From: Scalesia atractyloides
Lineage: Eukaryota; Streptophyta; Magnoliopsida; Asterales; Asteraceae
Length of the DNA: 64,000 bases
Reading direction: 5' to 3'
Assembly (NCBI GenBank): GCA_947069175.1
Contig: CAMTDV010000013.1
Span: 59,588,610-59,652,609 of the forward strand
This document shows positions 1 through 12,094 of the stretch, one piece after another. Positions within the stretch are counted from its first letter, which is position 1. The number at the start of each line of letters is the position of its first letter. The notes below the pieces were generated by a model. It saw only the letters and a list, made by a program, of their open reading frames with translations, searched no databases and was not told the origin of the DNA. Made by a program: the position numbers and the translations under genes.

Positions 1-79
1 AATGTTTTAATATTATGTGTTAATATTCGGTTTATTGTTATTATTTGTGTTACATTGCTAATATAATCGCAGATTAGTT

Positions 80-1480
80 ATGGAGGAGATTGGAGATTCG
101 ATACACGGGGACCCATATCCGCATGGTCCGCGACGGGCCCCCCAGCGCCGGCGGATCCACTCCACGGCCACCCCTATCTTGAGTTCCCGCCCGACACCGA
201 GGCCACCCGTTTTGCAGAAGCTACGTCGGATGCACGTCGGATCGCACGCGCGGTCGACTGGGATGCGATCGAGGTGATTGCTGAGGATGCCGAGACTGCG
301 TTTTTCGTTCCAGTTGATTCTCCGTGGCACCGTTTGTTTGACTTGGCTGGCACGCCGAGTTATAAGGAGCTACTCATCGAGTTCCAGTCGACCTTCACGT
401 TCCACCCTCCACGGGTCGACCAGCCGCCTCCCCAGCCACAGGGTCCTCCCCTCCGCCTGAGGTTTCATTTAGGCTTGCCGGTGTGTGGCGTTCGATGACG
501 TTTGCTGAGTTTGCCGTTCATAGCGGCATATACCTGCAGGAGGAGATTGCTACGGATGTTTATACGGAGGGGCTAGTGGTGGTGGATAGACCCACTCTTT
601 TGGGATTTTGGGAGGTGGTCGCATGCCATGACACTTGGGAGCATGTCAGGCCGAAGTGGAGGATTTCTCACGTTGCCAACCCGTTGTACAGGTACGTACG
701 TTTATTACGGTAATTATTTAATTATCGTTTCTATGAGTTAATTTATGTATTTTGCTAATATAATGTGCAGGTATCTACATCGCGGACCACAGCTATGAGT
801 GGTGTACGAGCACCAATTTATTTTTCTACTATTGCCTTTTGTACAGGAGGCCGTGCGCACTTGCGCACGGTCTTGCCCAGTACTTCGCCTCCGCTCATCA
901 CCGGAAGGAGCGCGGCTTTTTGTACGGCGGGGGTAATGTCACCGTGATTGCCCGGTCGTTGGGTCTTGTGCCGGAGACGGACCCGCACTTGCAGCCGCCC
1001 ATTCCGTCCACGCGGATGGGTTTTTAGACCTTGCGGGGGATGAAGCTGATGAACAGGTTCGGCATGCTAGGCGAGCGGTTTAAAACCCGCGAAGATGAGC
1101 CATGGATTCCGGAGCCGCTGCCAGATTAGTTCGATCCAGTCTATTCGCCGGCAGATGAGGCAGCGGTCGTCCAGGACCCTCCGATTGATTTCGACGGACC
1201 GGCACCGGCACCGCCACCATCACCTCACGGGGCGCACCAGTTTCCCCAGCACGTTATTCCAGTTCATGCCCCGGGAGGTGCTGCATACACGTGCTTACGA
1301 GCCGACGTCGACAGGCTTCTAGATCTCATGGGCTAGGTGGTTCGGGAGGCACAGGATAGACGAGAGAGAGGGGGGGGGGGTTACCTGCCATACCGCTCCC
1401 ACCACTTTGAGCACCACATCAGCAGCAGCCGCAGCAGCCAGATCCCGATCCTGACTTCGAGGCCGACTCGTATGCATAGA
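80..1480 (+). pseudogene. Retrotransposon ORF1-like pseudogene (Athila-type, tentative)
   Basis: This GC-rich block reads as one protein only if several frames are combined. About 147-480 gives a stretch containing FFVPVDSPWHRLFDLAG. About 450-691 gives FRLAGVWRSMTFAEF and GFWEVVACHDTWEH. About 783-1025 gives LFFYYCLLYRRPCALAHGLA and YGGGNVTVIARSLGL. It resembles, from memory, the ORF1 proteins that accompany Athila-like Gypsy elements in Asteraceae. There is a frameshift near the C run at about 140, another near 455, a further one just after the predicted intron, and an in-frame TAG at 1025. After that stop the same frame continues with a few recognisable residues to about 1130, and then a proline/arginine-rich tail. 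The family name is inferred and a captured host gene is possible; its decayed state is directly visible. Confidence 0.5.
692..770 (+). other. Predicted GT-AG intron in the ORF1-like pseudogene
   Basis: The exon ends TGTACAG and the intron opens GTACGTACG. It closes TAATGTGCAG just before GTATCTACATC. It is 79 bp and AT-rich. Removing it joins PLYR to YLHR in frame, which restores the expected reading; a new frameshift follows within a few codons. Donor, acceptor and restored frame all agree, but splicing itself cannot be seen from the sequence. Confidence 0.55.
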
Positions 1481-1816
1481 TGTTTTGTATTTAGTATTCA
1501 GCTGTATAGATACATATTGTTGTGGATGTACAAAGTTATGTTATATGTTATATCTGTTATACTTAACTTTGTTTTCAGTTATTCGATTACTTGATGATTG
1601 TTTGTGTTAAATTGACGTTGAAATATAATACGGAAACAACATATACCTGTTGCATTCTTCTTAAAATGTTGAAAACACTATTAAATTTAAATGTTATATT
1701 TTTTAAAAAAATACAATGTAAAAACAATTAAATATTTAACCAATAAAAACGCTAACTTATTTTTATAAAATAAACAAAACCTTTTAAAAATCTCAAATCA
1801 CACCACAAAAAAAATC

Positions 1817-1910
1817 AACCTCCAACAATAACCAATTTGCCTCACCAAAACACCCCTTTTTAAACCTCCAACAACAACCAATTACCCCACCAAAACACCC
1901 CTTTCCAACT
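1817..1910. repeat. Near-tandem duplication of about 45 bp
   Basis: Two adjacent copies share CCTCCAACAA, AACCAATT and CACCAAAACACCCCTTT, with a few substitutions. It lies in non-coding DNA and no function is apparent. Confidence 0.75.
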
Positions 1911-3230
1911 TAAAAAAGATCGTAGACGGCCCGTCTACACATATCAATTTGTACGCCCTGCCATGCACCTGCTGACCCCTAAAAATCAGTGCTCAGACGA
2001 GTCGTATAGGCCTAGACAATCCCGTCTAAGGCTTAAGAGTGTCTAAATAGGCAGCATGGATGTCCGAATAGATTGATCCATAGGTAATAGCTCCACGAGG
2101 GCTTCAATTGAGGGGGAAGACTCTTAACTTGAAATCAAATTCCATTTTTTCAATTAAAATTAAATGATATATTTGAAAAAAACCACAATTTCATTAAATT
2201 AATATTAAAAAACTTAAAGAAACATCTTCACACGCTAAATGTTCGCTACCGATAACCTTCTGTTCTTTCTTTTTCAGGCGGGCTTTTATTTTTTTATCAA
2301 TATGACTGGAAAATTTTTATAGTTTTGGTGTAAAAAATGCATGGACATGATTAAATTGACCGTGGTAATTTTATTAAACCTCAACGCCTATATCCAACAG
2401 ACATATAGTCGTTAGTCATCGCCATTTTTCGCCAAATATTTCGAATTCACAAACCAGATTTCATTTCCTGATTTCACTACCTGAGTTAATTGCGAATGTA
2501 TATCTAATTTATTAGAAGTACCTGAACGATTTACCCGAATAAGCCCCTTACACAATGGAGATGGTGTCGAACATCATCTTCTATGTTTATTTGTTGAAGT
2601 GATATTTATTTATTTAACATTTAAATTATATATTTCATAACCTTTAATATTTTACTCATTATTTATTTGATTTTAGTAATAATAGTAATCCATAATTTTT
2701 AGGTATTTGTATTTTGTTTTTATCAGTAGTATTTTTTTTGCATTCAAATTGATTTTTTAGTAATAACTTACGTTGGTAAAATTTTTAAGAAATTCTAAAT
2801 TTGCATCTACGTTTGTTTTTTTTTTTAATATTCAAAGTTATTTGACCACACATTGTAATGGTACGTTATTGCGGACATCAGATTGTTATCAGTTTGATTT
2901 ATTTAGTCGGTGTAAAAATCAACATACATATTATATATAATATTATATATATTATATAGGTAAAGGTTCATGTAAGAAAATATAAAAGTATGAGAATGAT
3001 AAGAAAGATTTTAGAGGTGACACGTGTTTCTTTTTATTTTGGTAGTTTAAGGGTATAAGTGTAATTTAATTAATAAAATCTAATTATGGAATGAATATAT
3101 GTAACCCATTTTTGGCAGTTATTGTAGAGATTTTCGAATTTGAAGAATACATCTTATAAAGAAATACACCCTAACTCATAAAAACACCACAACATTATAT
3201 TGAAGGCATACATCTTATAAAAAGAATTTC

Positions 3231-3289
3231 TTATATTATATTATATTATATTATATTATATTATATTATATTATATTATATTATATTAT
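3231..3289. repeat. (TTATA)n microsatellite
   Basis: About 11 uninterrupted copies of the pentamer TTATA, breaking down into TTATTATATTATATAATA at the right end. Confidence 0.95.
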
Positions 3290-4116
3290 TATATTATATA
3301 ATAAATATTTTATATAAACTTTATATTATAATTTATTCAATCCAAACAATAGTTAATTTAATATATTTTTTGTCAATAACGATATATGTTGCCAATCTTA
3401 ATAAGGGATGTCAAGAAATGCTATGTGTCAATACCATAGCACCCAAAAACAACGATCATTTTTTATTATTGTTTAAATATTATATATTAATATCCAAGAA
3501 TGACAACGTTACTTATTTTAAAATATTTATCTTAATATACGTTTTTTTACTTCAAATATCTTTAAGTTAAACAATAATTTTGATTATATTAGATCTACTA
3601 AACCATCCAACAGAATACATACTAACCTTAAATACAATAATATCATTAATTTTATCATTGGTAATAACTTTTGTGTTATTAAAATCAATATTTTAATAAT
3701 AAATTTTATCATTTTATAATACATACAAGTTTTCCGCAATATCACGCTGACAGATTTTCACTAGTAGGGACGGATCTACTTGAAAGTTACGGGTTTGATG
3801 AACCCACTCAGTTTCAATTTTTTAGTAGAAGTGTTAATAGAAAATTTTGAAAGAACTCATAAAAGAAATTTGGGATGAGCCCATTTATGAAATTGAGTTT
3901 AGGTAGGATTAGAGGCTAAGGATATGATGGTGCAAGCATATGTTTGGTGAATTTTATATTTAAAAACTTTGATTTTAAAAGAAAATTCTTAGGCATATTT
4001 GTTTTGCTCACCATATTCACCTTGTTTTTGTAGCATTTGCAACCATACAACTTGAAATTTGTAACTTTTTTAAAGTATGAGATTTAATAAATGTTGGTGC
4101 ATCTTGCAAACGAATA

Positions 4117-5665
4117 TGAAACACCCATTTCTTATATGATCGAAAACGAAAAGTTTAAACAAACAAACTTGAAACCCAACTAAATTTTTCTTTTTGTCAT
4201 TTTATACAAAAACTTAAAGTCACAACGTTTACCAAGTTGATGGACTGAAGCTTGAACATAGTTAACCAACTAGCTAACATTACTTGCAAACCCAAAACAA
4301 CTTTTAACTAAATTTACAACCCAAAAAGCTTTTACCCGTCCGCATAACTTAATTCGGAAACGTATTAAGGGCGAAAGGTGCATGTGTGTGTTCGTTCCAA
4401 GCATCGCGAGTCCACCTAAAGTGAAGTTTTACCTAAAATACAACAACAAGATTTAATATCAATACATGAAACATAATATGCTAACTTTCAGCAAAATTGA
4501 TAATCATTCTATTATTTCATTCTCATTCTTATTTCTTTCTAAACTCTTACCAACATTAAATTGTTTGATCTGTTCATATCGAATCAACATCTAACCATTC
4601 TTTTTACATCTAATTCCAATTTCGTTTGACACATTCATAACGGGTCAACATATGACCATTCTTTTTACATCCTCATTCTAGTTCGTTTGATCTCATTACG
4701 GGTCAAATATTTAGTCAAGTAATTAAGTGAATGGCAATTTTCCAAATACAACTAATGAACATTGCAATATGTAAAACTTAAATTCGTAAACAATTTAACA
4801 TACCTCAATCTTGCGAGCCTTGATACTTCTTAGTACTCGGACCTTCTTCCTTCACACCTACACTTAACACATTCATTCTTAACACATCCATTGTTAACAA
4901 GAATCACAATTTCTTAAAATTAAGTGTGCGACTTTTATGGACGTTTAGAATTATTATTTTTTCCATTATCATTACACACCAATTTCCATATACAAGAATT
5001 CTCAATTACAATAATTATCACAATAGTTCTTTAAGAACAAACTTTATTCTATCTTTTGTTGATTAACTAACATCATAACCATAACTAACAAGTCAATTTC
5101 TAAGATTATGAAAGTTGTTCATTAAAACATATAGACATATCAACTTCATACAATTTAGCATTCATAAATGTTTCCTAATGAGACTCACATCAATGTGCAT
5201 CATACTACTTCGACACCCAAAGACTAGCCAATTTCATACATTCTCATCACACCAAAAAATCACCAAAACAAGAATTATAACTTACCTTCCGTTAAGCAAG
5301 CTGAGACGATTCTAAATCTGTGTTCATGCATAAGATTAGCTTCGATTTTCTTATTCAATTTATTAGATTTTGGGTTGATGAGGATTTCTCCATCTCTCTC
5401 CTTCTCTGGTCGACACACACACTTCACTGAAGTGTATGTGTGTTTGTTTGTGTTTTAATTTTGTTTTATTATTTTATCTTTGCAATTGTCCCAATTTGGC
5501 CCCTCATGTTTGGGTGTTTATTTTTAGTGGCTAAGATCTAATCTTAAGTTAAATTTTACTTGCATTCTAACTAGGTTCATATTCCTAGTTACCGTTCTAA
5601 CAAACAATTATGCTTATATACTTATTTTAATATATACACATATATAAAAGTCTTGGGGTGTTAGA
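4117..5665. mobile_element. Probable solo LTR, 1.55 kb, TSD GAATA
   Basis: It starts TGAAACACCC and ends GGGGTGTTAGA, an inverted-repeat pair of the TGTAACACCC...GGGTGTTACA type with a few mutations. The five bases GAATA occur immediately before (4112-4116) and after (5666-5670). No PBS, polypurine tract or protein domain lies inside, so a solo LTR fits best. Orientation is uncertain: a CT-rich stretch near 5385-5405 suggests +, while the TCTAACACCCC start and an AAGGTAAGTT-type donor favour minus. The terminal A-for-C change makes the right boundary slightly less secure than in the other elements. Confidence 0.6.
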
Positions 5666-5690
5666 GAATAAATTTGATAAGAAAGAGTAA

Positions 5691-5855
5691 AAAAGAGAGT
5701 TTAGAACTGAATCCGGAAAGTTGAAACTGGACATGGAAAGAATCAAGAACTGTCACTTGCAAGAGCTGGAGAAACATGTTGAAGTTCTCAAGAAAAAAAC
5801 ACTTCTCCATTGGCTTGCATTCTATCCTGCTATTAATGACGCCTTGAATATATAG
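5691..5855 (+). pseudogene. Short coding fragment with coiled-coil character
   Basis: An open stretch of 54 codons between two stops is rich in Lys, Glu and Leu (MERIKNCHLQELEKHVEVL). It looks like an exon scrap of a coiled-coil protein, but I do not recognise the family. It lies between a solo LTR and the 3' LTR of element C, so it may be the only trace of ancestral non-transposon DNA here. It has no plausible start codon context and no clear splice sites. Confidence 0.3.
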
Positions 5856-5975
5856 AAACTTCGGGATCCGATGGTGCTCATAAAGTCAAACACATGGACT
5901 TCATATGTACATGGAAAGTTTTAATTTTGTATTTTATTTACTATTTATGAAGCACATATTGGGAGTTACTAACAT

Positions 5976-6364
5976 TGTGGGAGGATCGCTTTCCCCCAAA
6001 AGCAACGAACAAGACTTGAGCGAACCAACGTGCGCGGAATACATCATTAGTAAGTTTGACAAAAGATTAGATCTACTTTTTAAACGCTTCTGCTTCTTGT
6101 ATTGATAAACGTGGAAGAATTACAGACAACAATCTGACAGGGCTTCGCCTTAGTATCAGAAAAACAGATATTGACTCAAGACCCCAACTCTGCTATTTAT
6201 ATACATGACTGCTCCGCACGAGTTGGAGTTTTCCACTTCGTCTGAAGATCACTTCGTACGAAATGGCCAGTATACATACATAACAAATAGAAATATAACA
6301 ATTAAGCCCTGTTACATACTCGACATGACCCTAAGACGTAGGCTATAGACATTCTGCACCAACA
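5976..6364 (-). repeat. Element C 3' LTR (389 bp)
   Basis: On the + strand it runs from TGTGGGAGGATCGC to TGCACCAACA, the TG...CA ends of its relatives. It abuts the PPT at 6365. A TATTTATATA box lies at about 6194-6203. Upstream of it, in the minus direction, are GCACGAGTTGG and CTTCGTACGAAATGG, members of the TCGTACGA motif class. It is shorter and more diverged than the LTRs of A and B. Confidence 0.85.
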
Positions 6365-6378
6365 AACTCCCCCTTGGA
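6365..6378 (-). promoter_or_regulatory. Polypurine tract of element C
   Basis: The + strand reads AACTCCCCCTTGGAT directly after the LTR; on the minus strand this is a purine run ending at the 3' LTR. The same AA(C/T)TCCCCCTTGG signature borders the 3' LTRs of B and E. Confidence 0.85.
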
Positions 6379-8044
6379 TATTGCCGCAGTCTTGGTCAGT
6401 CTTCAAAAAGATCTTCAAAAGTATTTGACGCTATCGCCCAAAAAAGTGCTTCCTTGGCCTACGACGCTCCTCAGAAGGAATAGGTGTTCTGATCTGTAGG
6501 AGGAGGTCTGTTGTAGGTATCACCGTACTGTAATCTTCTTAATGCTGCCTCTCTCATTCTTTCAGCTATTCGTTCTTTCTTTCGTTCCTGCTTTCCTTGC
6601 TCTTTCTCTTCCAGCTTTCTCCATTCAGTATCCCATGTTGTACCTGAATTGATATTGCTAGCATAACAAACATTAATAACCTGCTAGAATTGCAACGCTT
6701 GCACTTTGTCTTTTTCTTCGAAGCAAATTTTACTGTAGAATAAACATTCGATATCCTTCTTCGAGCAGTTTACTAGCCACATCGGGTCTAGCACACGAAT
6801 CCCTGTCATAATCCATAGATTCGTTTATGGGCAATCACAACTTCAGTTAATTCCTCAGTGATCTTCCATGAATCATCATCATGTTGCCGCAGATCACCGC
6901 CTCTCTTGTTTCTGAGTCATAATGCCACCATTTGAAAAGATTATGGAAATCTTGTTTGATCTTCATAAGAGGCATATTCTTTATTACTCGTGGCTTCTTC
7001 ACAATCAAAGTAACACCTTTCTGCTTTGTTACCAGATCAAATTTGATAACTCTTCGAGGAACGTGCGACTTCTAGTATCAAAAACCATGCATAGTTTCAA
7101 ACTTTCTCAGTTTCCAAAGACATTGATCATGAAGCCTCATCTTGAGATTGATACATTTTGTTTGAACAAACTCTTCAATATCCCAAAATGGCAACATCTT
7201 GATGTCACTTAAATATTTGAAGTACTGAATACCGAATTCTCTTTTGATTGCAAAAACATTCAGCTCCTCAATCCAACCCCAGCTTAGAATATCCCCCAAA
7301 GATTTGTCTAGATCTTGAGTAAAGAAAGCCAGTGGGCGTTTGAACTTTCTCTTTTGAGGCATATCTTTAAACCAAAACTTCTTTGCTGCAGCAATCTCTT
7401 CTTTTGACAGACACTTAGGCACATTACCTTCTTTGACAGCTTCTTCAACTTTTCTTTTCAATAGATCGCCATTTGCTCTCGAGAACAACTCTTCGAAGGT
7501 TAGGAAGCCATCTGTTCCATCACCAGAATATCTAGCTTCATCATTTTCGTCAGAATCATCCTCCACGACAACCCTATCATGATCATCAGCCTCCTGCACA
7601 TACTTATAAAAATAATCATTAGGATGTGAAGCACTAATTCTATTTAATTCATTTTCAAAGTCAAACACAAAGATTCTTTGTCTACATCTAACATTTTGGC
7701 AATTTCTTCCTTAGTGTAGTTATGCACAAATTCACCTTCTTCTACGTCATGCTCCAGATAGAAAACCCTTGGTGTTTGCACATCAGGAACATCCGATATA
7801 GGAATAGCTGTGAGGATTCCTAACTGCTCAGCTTCATTCATAGGGTCCTTCCTTTTCCCTCCTGTCTTTGTGCGTCACTTTCTTGATTAACTGGATCATT
7901 TAGGAATGCATCATAGTCAAAGGATTCATTAATCTTCGCAGGTTCAACAATCAACCTGTACCTCCTTGATCATTTTCATCATCACCTTTATCATTCCCAT
8001 CCCTTTTTCATTATTATCACTATCTTCTTGATTATCTTCTTCTT
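6379..8044 (-). pseudogene. Element C env-like ORF, C-terminal third
   Basis: Recognisable pieces are 7841-7644 (PRVFYLEHDVEEGEFVHNYT), 7668-7078 (containing KRPLAFFTQDLDKSLGDILSWGWIEEL and FWDIEEFVQTK regions) and a mutated tail down to about 6435 (KISFEEKDKEQAL-type and DIHSGSTWN-type matches, seen better in A and B). The acidic stretch near 7600-7540 (DDSDENDE) precedes the conserved KRPLAFFT block. The same blocks occur in A (25281-26405, 33651 on) and B (26935-27240). The function of this SIRE-type extra ORF is unknown. I see no clear membrane span in this part, so calling it an envelope protein is only positional. Stops and frameshifts break it. Confidence 0.75.
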
Positions 8045-8492
8045 TGTGAGTCCTGTGATGGCGGTTCTAGATGGAAGTTTGGGTGTATGATAGTACCGAT
8101 TCGGTAGAATGTTATAAAAAAGGAGTAGAAATAGAATCAGTAGAAGCATTCATTCATTCATACCGAAAGAGTATACACCTTTTCTAGCTGGCGAAATTCC
8201 TAGAGAGAATCTGCAAGTGTTTTTCCTTAGGGAACTTCCAAAACTCTCAAACAATAAACACAAACACATATATATAGACATGAGCAGCTCGTGCGAAGCG
8301 AACATGTTGGCTTCATACGAAGTGTCCTTCATACGAGTAGAGGTGTTTATCACTAGTATGAGTCACATTGTCACTCGTACGAGCCAGTTCTCGTTTGCAC
8401 TTGGGTTGTGTGTTCGTATCTACTCTATACAATATTCAATACACACTCTTTCTAGCCTATTCGCACAGTGACAAACATAAAGTGCATCAACA
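8045..8492 (-). repeat. Element E 3' LTR (448 bp)
   Basis: It runs TGTGAGTCCTGTG...GTGCATCAACA on the + strand and is followed by the PPT AATTCCCCCTTGG. Motifs related to TCGTACGA fill 8286-8395, minus-strand upstream of the TATATATA at about 8269-8276. A second copy of the LTR-end/PPT junction (GCATCAACAAATTCCCCCTTG) occurs at about 8600-8620. Confidence 0.93.
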
Positions 8493-10483
8493 AATTCCCC
8501 CTTGGACGTCACTGTCGAAGCTTGATCTTGATCTTGAAATCTGAGAGTCGTGTTTGAATCTTCTGCAACTTCAATCAGGTATCTGTCGATGTCGTAGAAT
8601 GCATCAACAAATTCCCCCTTGATTGATGATCCAGTTTGCATTATCTACTTCAAGCAACATTCCCCTTGAAATAATTTTCTCCAGAATTTAATCTTCAGGT
8701 CTTTGTTTGCACGGTTTCAAGACCTCTTATGATTTGCTTGATCTACATTTTTCTCGAATAATTACCAACTTGAAATTAATCAATGCAGCTTCTTCGTTTC
8801 AACTTTAACCACATCTGCGTTTGGTTTAGCGCACTCCTCCGATACTCGATCCTCTGATCTTCAAAACCCAACCAGCAATTGATGGAAACTTCAAATTACT
8901 ATAACGATAAACTTCAAATCAATAAATATCCGCGTAAATCTGAAATCCTGATTTCCATAATCAGGATTAATCAGCAAATCGGTAATCTTCTCAACAAGCA
9001 AATCATCATTGGAATCATATTATCTGGTAACACATCAAATCTGAGAAACATTCTTCGGCAATCAGAATCACATTCTTCCTTTTTTGTCACAATAACATAT
9101 GTAATAGCAATCTCCGCTGGAATGGCGGAACTGAAACTACAAAACATCCTCATTTCCTGGCGTTAGTCTTGAAAACAGTTCATTTGCCTTGCAGAGTTAA
9201 AGATAAGCAGTCGTATGTGCATCCACTTCCATATCGAAGATCAGGTATTTAACCCTTAAGTATCAATCTGTATCAAGATCTGAAAATTCTGAACATCCTT
9301 TGATCACGAAACTCCAAATGTATAGTCTATTTTGTGAGCAACTGGTACACATTTTTTGTCTGAAAGATTAATTATATCATCTTCTTTAGTCATGAATTGC
9401 AAGTATATAGCCTTCTTCGTTAGACCCGGTGACAACTGAAACCACAAAGCATCCTTATTTTCTGGCGGTTAGTCCGGAAAACAGTTCATTTGCCATGCTG
9501 AGTTAAATTGGAAACTTTGTACCAGTAAGAAGTCGTGTGTGCAACCGATTTGTACGAAGACTCAAGCATCAACGTGACCACAACTACTAAATCCGATTAA
9601 CAACTCCTCCAAGACTCAATTATGCAACCCCACTTCTACGAAAAATTGACATCAACTTTATCTCATCACTAATGAATCTTAGATGCTCTGTGTTTCCTAG
9701 ATAATCTGCAGTCGGAACCACCCGAATATTATTGCATGGTCACAAATTTAAAAAATGCTAGAATATTAACATATATGTGAAAATTTTTATTCCCCTCTTT
9801 TTTGTAAATCTGACGTCTTGAGCATCATCTCACAAAAACCAAATTTTGCGGAAAATTTCCCAAAATTGAGTTTTGATAAAATGCAGATTTAACGTTAAGG
9901 CCCATTAAAAGTCACTACACCAGATGATCAACCTTTTGTGCAGGTATCAGTGACTACCCCAATATTTCAACATTTTGTGACCATATCATCAAATCTATAC
10001 TCTGAAGCTCTAGACGGTGTCCCCAAACAGCCCGAATTAGACGTTAAAATCTTGAAAAAAATTGTAATCATCAAATTTTTTATGGGCACCCGTCTCGTAG
10101 ATACGATCAAAAAAATGCCTTTTTTAGGCATGCCACACTTTGTACGAGGTGTATGATTACTTTTCACGAGGTGGTCACGACTTCGTATGAGTGGTGCTAC
10201 GTACGAGTGACAAATTGTCACTCGTACTAGCCACAAGGCTCACTCGTATAAACGAGCCTAATTACGTTTTTCGATCCGGAATCTTTATTTCTTCGAATTT
10301 CAAGATGATTTTTGCAAATATCTAGTCGAAAATCAGTTTCTAACAATCCTATGGTTTTAATTTTACATTATGTCCGTGGATTGTCCGATTATTTGATGTT
10401 TTACGTCTAAAACCCCTCATACGTCCAAAATTCATGAGCAAAGGTGATTCATCAACTGTTAGATTGAATGAATCAGTACAGTA
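8493..10483 (-). other. Element E internal non-coding region
   Basis: Nothing here resembles a protein. It contains a direct repeat of about 90-110 bp, with copies starting at 9131 and 9436 (305 bp apart). It also has a second LTR-end/PPT-like junction at 8600-8620 and, near the PBS side, a cluster of TCGTACGA-class motifs (about 10130-10255). That cluster is where the gag leader of A and B carries its motif array, so E appears to retain the leader while lacking the coding part. Confidence 0.7.
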
Positions 10484-10495
10484 GCTCTGATACTA
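10484..10495 (-). other. Primer binding site of element E
   Basis: The + strand reads GCTCTGATACTA. Its complement differs at one position from TGGTATCAGAGC, the plant initiator-Met tRNA primer site. It is two bases from the 5' LTR. Confidence 0.85.
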
Positions 10496-10497
10496 GT

Positions 10498-10714
10498 TGT
10501 GAGTCCCGGTGACGGCGGTTTAGACGGAAGTTTGGGCGTATGATAGTACCGATTCGGTAGAACTTTATAGAAAGGGAGTAGAAACAGAATCAGCAGAAGC
10601 ATTCATTCATTCATACTGAAAGAGTATACATCTTGTCTGGCTGGCGGAATTCCTTGAGAGAATCCGCCACCCGTTTCCCCTTAGGGAACTTCCAAAACTC
10701 TCAACAATGAACAC

Positions 10715-10756
<42 letters not shown>

Positions 10757-10967
10757 TGAGTAGCTCGTGCGAAGCGAGCAGGTCGGTTTCGTACGAAGTG
10801 TCCTTCGTACGAGTGGAGCTGTTTATCAATCGTACGAGTCACATTGTCACTCGCACGAGCCAGTTCTCATTCGCACTTAGGTCGTGTGTTTGTATGTAAT
10901 CTATACATATTCAATACACACTGTTTCTAGCCTATTCTCATAGTGACAGACATAAAGTGCATCAACA
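10498..10967 (-). repeat. Element E 5' LTR (470 bp)
   Basis: It is the partner of 8045-8492, sharing TGTGAGTCC, CGGTAGAA, AAGCATTCATTCATTC and the ATCAACA end. A (TA)n run of about 33 bp at 10720-10752 replaces the short TATATATA of the 3' copy, accounting for most of the length difference. TCGTACGA-class motifs lie at 10766-10870. Confidence 0.93.
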
Positions 10968-11551
10968 TTCTTCATCACCTTCACCATCGTCTTCGGAAAG
11001 GAATCGACCTCTGCATTTATTTCAACGTCCCTTTTTCGCTTTTCTAGAAGATATTGCTTTAATAGTTTAGGGCCAACATCAACGCTTTCACCAATTAGCA
11101 CATATCTTAATGGAGCCACTCCTCCAATCATAGATTCTGTATTTGGCACAGATTCATCTTCTGGTGCAGAATGGGCATTCGAAGGAATCTCATTATCTTT
11201 CCTTTTCCTTTACCAGCAGCAGCAGACTTCAGCTTTACATGTTTGTTCGGCTGCTCTGGCTTTGGCTTCCTCAATCTCTATCTTGTCAAGTTCAGTGGAG
11301 AAGTTGATATCAATCTTTTGATTAGCACTTTGAATAGTAGTCAAACTTGTTAGCGTTCTCGGCTTTCTAGACTCTAGGTCTTTAACTACCAGATGTAGCC
11401 ATTCATTCTCAGCTGTAACTTTCGAAAGCATAAACACCAAATTCATATTATCTATTTCAAGATGTTTGATAATCCTTTCATTCTCCAAAAATTTGACATG
11501 AATCTCTTGGGCTTTCTCGTTATCATCAACCATGCAGACAATAATGTTGTC
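10968..11551 (-). pseudogene. Element C env-like ORF, middle part
   Basis: This continues the ORF between E and G1. It contains a stretch with LRYVLIGESVDVGPKLLKQYL (about 11105-11040), matching FILIGKPTYVDTDLLD of element A (about 34290-34240). It also contains a Glu/Asn/Leu-rich, coiled-coil-like segment (about 11550-11290), matching A at 34635-34500. It begins with the right-hand TSD of E and ends at the left-hand TSD of G1. Frameshifts are present. Confidence 0.7.
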
Positions 11552-12094
11552 TATGACAACAGGTATTTTTTCGGTTGTAATTACGCGCATAACGAACATT
11601 AACACCATCATAAGGGCAAAATACTAACAACGCTGACAAATATGAATTTTACCGGTATAATTTATGCATAAGAATTTGGTTTTGATAAATTATTGTGCTT
11701 TCGAACATCACAAAACTCTTATGTGAACGAAAAACGCCTCTAGAGGAACGCACCGACAACGAAACAGAAGTAACGGACTCGAATTACACCTCGATACTAA
11801 TATATTATGATATATTTAGCTTCGTAATTGAATTTTATTATTCGTAGTCGAAGTTGGATTGAAAGACGGACAAGAAATGACAACCGGAGCATTTTACGCA
11901 TTTTAACGAAACCGACGAATGCACGCGATTAATATGAATACCGACACCTTTACATGTTTTAGAACCTAAAATGATATTACACGACGTTCCATGAAGTTCG
12001 GGTTCGAAAAAGGGCCTCGTAGACACGATCGGGCTGCTCAAAACACTAGAAACGGCTTTTGGGCCTTGGGCCCAAACCCACAAAACCTTACCAA

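Larger units (their letters stand above)
1481..4111. other. AT-rich non-coding region
   Basis: No open reading frame here looks like a real protein. The stretch holds a short near-tandem duplication (1817-1910), a TA-rich tract at about 2930-2960 and a (TTATA)n microsatellite (3231-3289). The block at about 2955-3180 (AGGTAAAGGTTCATGTAAGAA, then TGACACGTG) looks like an old non-autonomous DNA transposon or Helitron end, but I could not define its termini. Confidence 0.5.
8045..10967 (-). mobile_element. Element E: non-coding copia derivative, TSD TTCTT
   Basis: It is a complete small element: 3' LTR 8045-8492, PPT, 2.0 kb internal region, PBS complement 10484-10495, 5' LTR 10498-10967. TTCTT flanks both ends (8040-8044 and 10968-10972). 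The internal part has no gag or pol similarity I can see. It is therefore a non-autonomous copia element mobilised by proteins from relatives. It sits inside the env-like ORF of element C. Confidence 0.92.

Noticed and set aside
2930..3180. Possible MITE or Helitron end
   Set aside because: Suggestive wording but no terminal inverted repeat, TSD or hairpin end that I could define.
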